Part shown: in pieces, positions 60,259 to 64,000 of the stretch
Layout: every line of letters starts with the position of its first letter
Numbering within the stretch: position 1 is the first letter of the stretch
NCBI GenBank assembly: GCA_030018455.1
Contig: JASEFU010000003.1
Coordinates: forward strand, 124,001-188,000
DNA from: Dehalococcoidia bacterium
GTDB lineage: Bacteria > Chloroflexota > Dehalococcoidia > DSTF01 > JALHUB01
Reading direction: 5' to 3'
Length of the DNA: 64,000 bases
The notes under the pieces: model-generated
Database searches by the model: none
What the model was told of the DNA's origin: nothing
Seen by the model: the letters and a program-made list of their open reading frames with translations, nothing else
Translations under genes and position numbers: made by a program

Positions 60259-61314
60259 CTAGACAAGCGAGGCGACGAGGTCGCCTACCTGCGATGTGCT
60301 CAGCCCCATGCGACCCGCGCTCAGCGACTTGATCTGCCCGCTCGTCAGCGCCTTCACCATCGCCTGCTCCACGCGGTCCGCCGCCGATTCCTCGCCCAGC
60401 TCAGTCAGGAGCATCTGCACGGCGCCGATCGCCGCCAGGGGGCAGATCACGTTCTGGCCTGTGTACTTCGGCGCGCTGCCCCCTATCGGCTCGAACATCG
60501 ATACGCCGTTCGGGTTGATGTTCCCGCCCGCCGCGATGCCCATGCCGCCCTGTATCATCGCCCCGAGGTCGGTGATGATGTCGCCGAACATGTTCTCGAC
60601 AACGATCACGTCGAACCACTCGGGGTTCTTCACGAACCACATGCACGTGGCGTCGACGTGCGCGTACTCCCGCCGGATGTCGGGGTAGTCGGTCTCGCCG
60701 ACCTCGTTAAACGCCCGCCACCAGGTGTCGTGAACGAACGTGAGCACGTTCGTCTTGCCGACGAGGTGAAGCTGCTTCATCCGGTTGCGCTTTCGCGCCA
60801 CGTCGAAGGCGTAGCGTATCGCACGCTCGGCGCCGAAGCGCGTGGTCAGGTGGACCTGCGTCGACACCTCCTGCGGTGTCCCCTTGTACTGGAAGCCGCC
60901 CATGCCGCCGTACAACCCTTCCGTGTTCTCGCGCACGACCACGAAGTCGATGTCTTCGGGGCCCTTGTCCTTGAGCGGGCAGTCGACGCCGGGGTAAAGC
61001 TTCACCGGGCGCAGGTTAATGTACTGGTCGAGCTCGAAGCGCAGGCGCAGCAGGATGCCCTTCTCGAGGATGCCCGGCGCCACGTCCGGGTGGCCGATGG
61101 CCCCCAGGTAGATGGCATCGAAGCGCCGCAACTCCTCGATGGCGTTGTCCGGCAGCGTCTCGCCCGTCCTGAGATAGCGGTCGCCGCCGAAGTCGTATTC
61201 CGTCGTCTCGTACCGGAAGCCCTCCGCCCGCGAGGCTGCCTCCAGCACCTTCAGCCCTTCGCGCACGACCTCAGGGCCCGTCCCGTCGCCCGGTATCACC
61301 GCAATCCGATACAC
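60259..61314 (-). CDS. leuB: 3-isopropylmalate dehydrogenase family enzyme
   Basis: 351 residues. 'RIAVIPGDGTGPEVVREGLKVLEAA', 'GAIGHPDVAPGILEKGILLRLRFELDQYINLRPVKLYPG', 'DFVVVRENTEGLYGG', 'KTNVLTFVHDTWWRAFNEV', and 'VENMFGDIITDLGAMIQGGMGIAAGGNINP' are the NAD-dependent beta-decarboxylating dehydrogenase pattern. The 'LLRLRFELDQYINLRP' region matches LeuB/citramalate-pathway enzymes. It oxidatively decarboxylates 3-isopropylmalate (and beta-methylmalate). Start GTG at 61314 has AGGA and GGGAGAA upstream. It follows the small Cys-rich gene in the leu cluster. Confidence 0.92.
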   Translation of the reverse strand: MYRIAVIPGDGTGPEVVREGLKVLEAASRAEGFRYETTEYDFGGDRYLRTGETLPDNAIEELRRFDAIYLGAIGHPDVAPGILEKGILLRLRFELDQYINLRPVKLYPGVDCPLKDKGPEDIDFVVVRENTEGLYGGMGGFQYKGTPQEVSTQVHLTTRFGAERAIRYAFDVARKRNRMKQLHLVGKTNVLTFVHDTWWRAFNEVGETDYPDIRREYAHVDATCMWFVKNPEWFDVIVVENMFGDIITDLGAMIQGGMGIAAGGNINPNGVSMFEPIGGSAPKYTGQNVICPLAAIGAVQMLLTELGEESAADRVEQAMVKALTSGQIKSLSAGRMGLSTSQVGDLVASLV

Positions 61315-61377
61315 TTCTCCCGTATCCTTCCTCTATTTGTTCTCTTGTCCGCCCTCACGGGGCTCTCGCGCCACCTG

Positions 61378-61548
61378 TCAGCAGCCGGGCTCGCCGTAAT
61401 GGCCGCAGCAACTGCGGCCGCTGCGCAACTTCCGCCAGTTGTTCGCGACAGCAACGCCGACCTTCCGGTGGAATGGCAGCGGTGATTCCCGCCAGTTTGT
61501 GAACACGGCCCTCAGGCCCGGCCGGTACCGTCGTCCGCCTCTGCTCAT
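61378..61548 (-). CDS. Small Cys-rich protein ending SCCGHYGEPGC (too short for ORF listing)
   Basis: 56 residues between leuD and leuB. Begins MSRGGRRYRPGLRAVFTNW, basic throughout, with 'VANNWRKLRSGRS' and the terminal motif SCCGHYGEPGC followed by TGA. The C-C-G-x-x-G-x-P-G-C ending, with three cysteines at the very C-terminus, looks like a metal-binding or redox motif and is reminiscent of small uncharacterised proteins I recall from other anaerobic lineages, but I cannot check that. ATG at 61548 lies 12 bases after the leuD stop, in frame with no interruption, and ends 63 bases before leuB. Codon use is that of its neighbours. Function unknown. Confidence 0.7.
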   Translation of the reverse strand: MSRGGRRYRPGLRAVFTNWRESPLPFHRKVGVAVANNWRKLRSGRSCCGHYGEPGC

Positions 61549-61560
61549 CGCTCGCTCTGC

Positions 61561-62064
61561 CTAGGGCTTCCTTTCGGCGAGACGCCGCCTGGTGTACTCC
61601 ACCAGGCCGCCCGCCCGCATCAGCTCGAGCATGAAGTCGGGATAGGGCTTGGCTCGGAACGTCGAACCCTTCGTAAGGTTGCGAATGACGCCCGACTCCA
61701 ATTCCACCTCAAGCCCATCGCCGGCGTCCGTCCCATCAACCGCGTCGTCGCACTCAAGAATCGGCAGGCCGATGTTGATGGCGTTGCGATAGAAGATGCG
61801 CGCAAAGCTTTTGGCGATAACGCAGCTTACGCCCGCCGCCTTTATGCACAGCGGCGCGTGTTCCCGCGAGGAGCCGCATCCGAAGTTCGTCGTCGCGACT
61901 ATTACGTCACCCGGGCGCACCCGCTCCGCGAACCCCTCGTCGATGTCCTCCATGCAGTGCTTTGCGAGCTCTGCCGGGTCGGTCATGTTCAGGTAGCGGG
62001 CGGGGATAATGGCGTCCGTGTCCACGTTCGCCCCGTACTTGTGCACATGTCCGCGCAGAGTCAC
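61561..62064 (-). CDS. leuD: 3-isopropylmalate dehydratase small subunit
   Basis: 167 residues. 'GHVHKYGANVDTDAIIPARYLNMTDPAELAKHCMEDID' (in pieces), 'VIVATTNFGCGSSREHAPLCIKAAGVSCVIAKSFARIFYRNAINIGLPILE' is the LeuD swivel domain. It pairs with LeuC to form the isomerase that interconverts 2- and 3-isopropylmalate, and also citramalate and beta-methylmalate. Length is that of the short archaeal-type LeuD, matching the short LeuC here. GTG at 62064 overlaps the leuC stop by 4 bases. Confidence 0.94.
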   Translation of the reverse strand: MTLRGHVHKYGANVDTDAIIPARYLNMTDPAELAKHCMEDIDEGFAERVRPGDVIVATTNFGCGSSREHAPLCIKAAGVSCVIAKSFARIFYRNAINIGLPILECDDAVDGTDAGDGLEVELESGVIRNLTKGSTFRAKPYPDFMLELMRAGGLVEYTRRRLAERKP

Positions 62065-63317
62065 TTCACCACCTCCTCGGGGCCGGCCAGCCGCCCGGCG
62101 ACGGCGCTCGCCGCCGCCACCGCGGGGTTAGCCAGGTACACCTCCGACCGCACGTGCCCCATGCGGCCGGGGAAGTTGCGGTTGCTTGTGCTCACGCAGC
62201 GCTCTCCCTCGGCCAGTATGCCCATGTAACCGCCCAGACACGGCCCACACGTCGTCGTCGATACCGCGCAGCCGGCCTCAGCGAACGTCTCCAGCAGCCC
62301 CTCGCGCAGCGCCTGCAAATACACCTCGTGCGACGCCGGCACGACGATGCAGCGCACGTTCTCGTGCACTTTGCGGTCGCGGATGACCTCCGCCGCCAGC
62401 CGCAGATCCGCCAGCCGCCCGTTGGTGCAACTGCCGATGAACACCTGATCGATGTTCACGCGCGGCGCCTTGCTCAGGGGCACCGCGTTCGCGGGCGACG
62501 ACGGCAGCGCGACCATCGGCTCAAGGTTCGATACGTCGTACTCGCGCGCCTCCCGATATTCGGCGCCGGGGTCCGGCTCGTAGACGCGCCAGTCCCGCTT
62601 CGCCCGTTCGCGCACGTACGCCAGCGTCGTTTCGTCCGGCGCCATCAGCCCCGCCTTGCCGCCGGCCTCGATTGCCATGTTGCTTATCGTGAAGCGGCCC
62701 TCCATGCCGATGTGCCGCAGCGCCTCGCCGTGAAATTCGAGGGCGCAATACAGTGCTCCGTCGACACCGATATCGCCGATAGTGTGCAGAATAATGTCCT
62801 TGCCGCCGACCCAGCGAGCCGGCCTGCCGTTGTAGACGACCTTGATCGTCGCCGGCACGCGCATCCAGATGTCGCCCGTCGCCATGGCGCAGGCGATGTC
62901 GGTGCTGCCCATCCCAGTAGCGAAGCAGCCGAGGGCGCCGTAAGTGCAGGTGTGCGAGTCCGCCCCAACAACGACGTCGCCGGGCAGCACCCAGCCGTCG
63001 TCGGGGAGGAGCACGTGGTCAACGCCGGCGCGGCCCTGCTCGTAGTAGACGGCTCCCTGCTCGAGCGCGAACTCGCGCATGAACTTCGCGTTCTGCGCGC
63101 TCTGGATGTCCTTGTTGGGGATGAAGTGCGACGGAATGAACGCCACCCTTCGCGGGTCGAAAAGGCGGTCCACGCCCAATTTGCGGAACTCCTGGATGGC
63201 GAGCGGCGCCGTTACGTCGTTCGCCATCACGAAGTCGACCCGCGCGCTTATCAGCTCGCCGGGCCGCACCGATTCGCGGCCGCAGTGCGCCGCCAGAATC
63301 TTCTCAGCCAGCGTCAT
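62061..63317 (-). CDS. leuC: 3-isopropylmalate dehydratase large subunit (short type)
   Basis: 418 residues, the archaeal/short LeuC branch (about 420), not the 470-residue E. coli type. 'MTLAEKILAAHCG', 'DFVMANDVTAPLAIQEFRKLG', 'GADSHTCTYGALGCFATGMGSTDIACAMATGDIWMRVPATIKVVYNG', 'GSCTNGRLADLRLAAEVI', and 'TTTCGPCLGGYMGILAEGER' carry the three cysteines for the 4Fe-4S cluster (Cys of SHTC, SCTN and CGPC regions). ATG at 63317 matches the family start; GTG at 63338 is an alternative that would leave 3 bases to vapC. Confidence 0.93.
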   Translation of the reverse strand: MTLAEKILAAHCGRESVRPGELISARVDFVMANDVTAPLAIQEFRKLGVDRLFDPRRVAFIPSHFIPNKDIQSAQNAKFMREFALEQGAVYYEQGRAGVDHVLLPDDGWVLPGDVVVGADSHTCTYGALGCFATGMGSTDIACAMATGDIWMRVPATIKVVYNGRPARWVGGKDIILHTIGDIGVDGALYCALEFHGEALRHIGMEGRFTISNMAIEAGGKAGLMAPDETTLAYVRERAKRDWRVYEPDPGAEYREAREYDVSNLEPMVALPSSPANAVPLSKAPRVNIDQVFIGSCTNGRLADLRLAAEVIRDRKVHENVRCIVVPASHEVYLQALREGLLETFAEAGCAVSTTTCGPCLGGYMGILAEGERCVSTSNRNFPGRMGHVRSEVYLANPAVAAASAVAGRLAGPEEVVK

Positions 63318-63341
63318 CCCCAATTCGCGCCCCTTCACCGG

Positions 63342-63833
63342 TTAGCCGTCAGCGTAATCATGCAGATAAATGATCTCCGGCATGTTCAAGCGCGTTTCTC
63401 CGCGAATCATTGCCGGGCCGCGGACGCCCAGGGCCTCGACGGCACGGCGCCAGCGACCATCGTTTGTTATCGTGGCATCACATTCGGCAAAAGCCCCCGT
63501 TGCCACTATTAGAGCGTCCGGGACATCCAGCCCCTGCGCGCGCACAACTGCCGCGTGCAAAGCGACGGGTCGAGAAACGTCAACCACTCGCAGATTCGGG
63601 GTTCGCTCTGTCAGTTCGATTATCTCGCCTGTGGCCTCCAAGTCCCCATCCCTAATGGGCTTGACGAGCAACTCCATCTGAGCGATGGACGATATCACGG
63701 CTTCCAGTTGCGCTTCGCTGACCAGGCGGAACAAGGCCTCCATAAGCTCGGCGTACGGCGCCCTGTCCTCCAGGTAGTAGACCAGGACATTAGTATCGAG
63801 ATTCACCCTCCGGCACTTAGAGAGCGCCTTCAA
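63342..63833 (-). CDS. PIN-domain ribonuclease (VapC-like toxin)
   Basis: 163 residues with TTG at 63833, overlapping the antitoxin-like gene by TTGA. PIN acidic residues: Asp in 'NLDTNVLVYYLED', Glu in 'QMELLVKPIRDG', Asp in 'DVPDALIVATGAFAECDATITND' (two near-C-terminal Asp). VapC toxins cleave RNA, often initiator tRNA or rRNA. A GTG at 63806 is an alternative, but its GGAGG is immediately adjacent, so less likely. The gene ends 24 bases before leuC on the same strand. Confidence 0.87.
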   Translation of the reverse strand: MKALSKCRRVNLDTNVLVYYLEDRAPYAELMEALFRLVSEAQLEAVISSIAQMELLVKPIRDGDLEATGEIIELTERTPNLRVVDVSRPVALHAAVVRAQGLDVPDALIVATGAFAECDATITNDGRWRRAVEALGVRGPAMIRGETRLNMPEIIYLHDYADG

Positions 63834-64000
63834 GAATCGAGCTGCTCCGCGCGGCGTCGCCAACTCTCCCTCTCTTTGCGTACGTACTCGTCCATCTCCT
63901 CCACGCTCGACCCATAAACTCCTCGGAGCCGGCCCCGGTAATACCTGACCCAGTCCCTCGGCCGGGGACGCAGCACGATCTTGTCATCTTCCAAGCCGAC
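63830..64000 (-). CDS. AbrB/VapB-like antitoxin, 3' fragment
   Basis: Frame open to the window edge; 56 C-terminal residues visible ('VGLEDDKIVLRPRPRDWVRYYRG', in pieces, then 'GVYGSSVEEMDEYVRKERESW'). A 'D..IVLRPR' strand then Arg-rich helical tail fits the end of a SpoVT/AbrB-type antitoxin that binds its cognate toxin. It overlaps the PIN gene by 4 bases, the usual TA organisation. The DNA-binding N-terminus is outside the window, so the family is inferred. Confidence 0.65.
   Translation of the reverse strand, partial: VGLEDDKIVLRPRPRDWVRYYRGRLRGVYGSSVEEMDEYVRKERESWRRRAEQLDS

Overview
The window is a G+C-rich bacterial chromosome segment carrying about 55 protein genes, three tRNA genes, and no rRNA, IS element, prophage or CRISPR array. 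Gene content suggests a Chloroflexota member, possibly Dehalococcoidia-like: Thr/Pro-rich (TPTET) linkers between cohesin-like domains, sortases, a citramalate route to isoleucine, an AroH-type chorismate mutase, many TTG/GTG starts, and exoproteins built of 'YLPLV...GSA.I.SD.PI' repeats. This placement is an inference; no 16S rRNA is present.

Layout. 1-10.8 kb is housekeeping: end of murJ, a divergent EF-G paralogue, the uroD-like/ribF/tyrS operon, vanZ, scpA, and aroH-aroF. 10.9-20.3 kb is the most distinctive part: two cohesin-like membrane-anchored proteins, two secreted Ig-like proteins (one with a dockerin-like loop) and three sortases. All four surface proteins carry a C-terminal PPTG motif, and three of the four genes share a promoter architecture. 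20.4-32.3 kb holds two tRNA-Ser genes, mnmA with two membrane-associated genes, rsfS, the thiL-tsaE-tsaB-ndk operon, a phosphoesterase, lon, hsp20 and gyrA. A TPR protein and tRNA-Pro follow.

33.9-53.4 kb is a surface-polysaccharide locus with a Wzz-like protein, a Wzx-type flippase, an O-antigen-ligase/Wzy-type protein, three GT4 and one GT2 glycosyltransferases, and a PglC-like initiating transferase. It also has a FlaA1/PglF-like protein with altered catalytic residues and, in contiguous overlapping genes, a full WbpI-WbpD-WbpE-WbpB-WbpA set predicted to make UDP-2,3-diacetamido-2,3-dideoxy-mannuronic acid. 53.5-57.3 kb has a zinc-ribbon protein, a DUF4432 protein and a two-component system. 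57.3-64 kb, all on the minus strand, is a branched-chain amino-acid cluster (leuC, leuD, a 56-residue Cys-rich small protein, leuB, cimA) containing a Fic protein and preceded by a VapBC-like toxin-antitoxin pair.

Connections. The MurJ end, sortases, surface proteins and polysaccharide locus together point to an elaborate cell envelope with sorted exoproteins and a di-N-acetylated uronic-acid glycan. A dispersed GC-rich double-hairpin element occurs at least three times between genes. Several starts are unconventional: rsfS probably uses CTG, and thiL appears leaderless.
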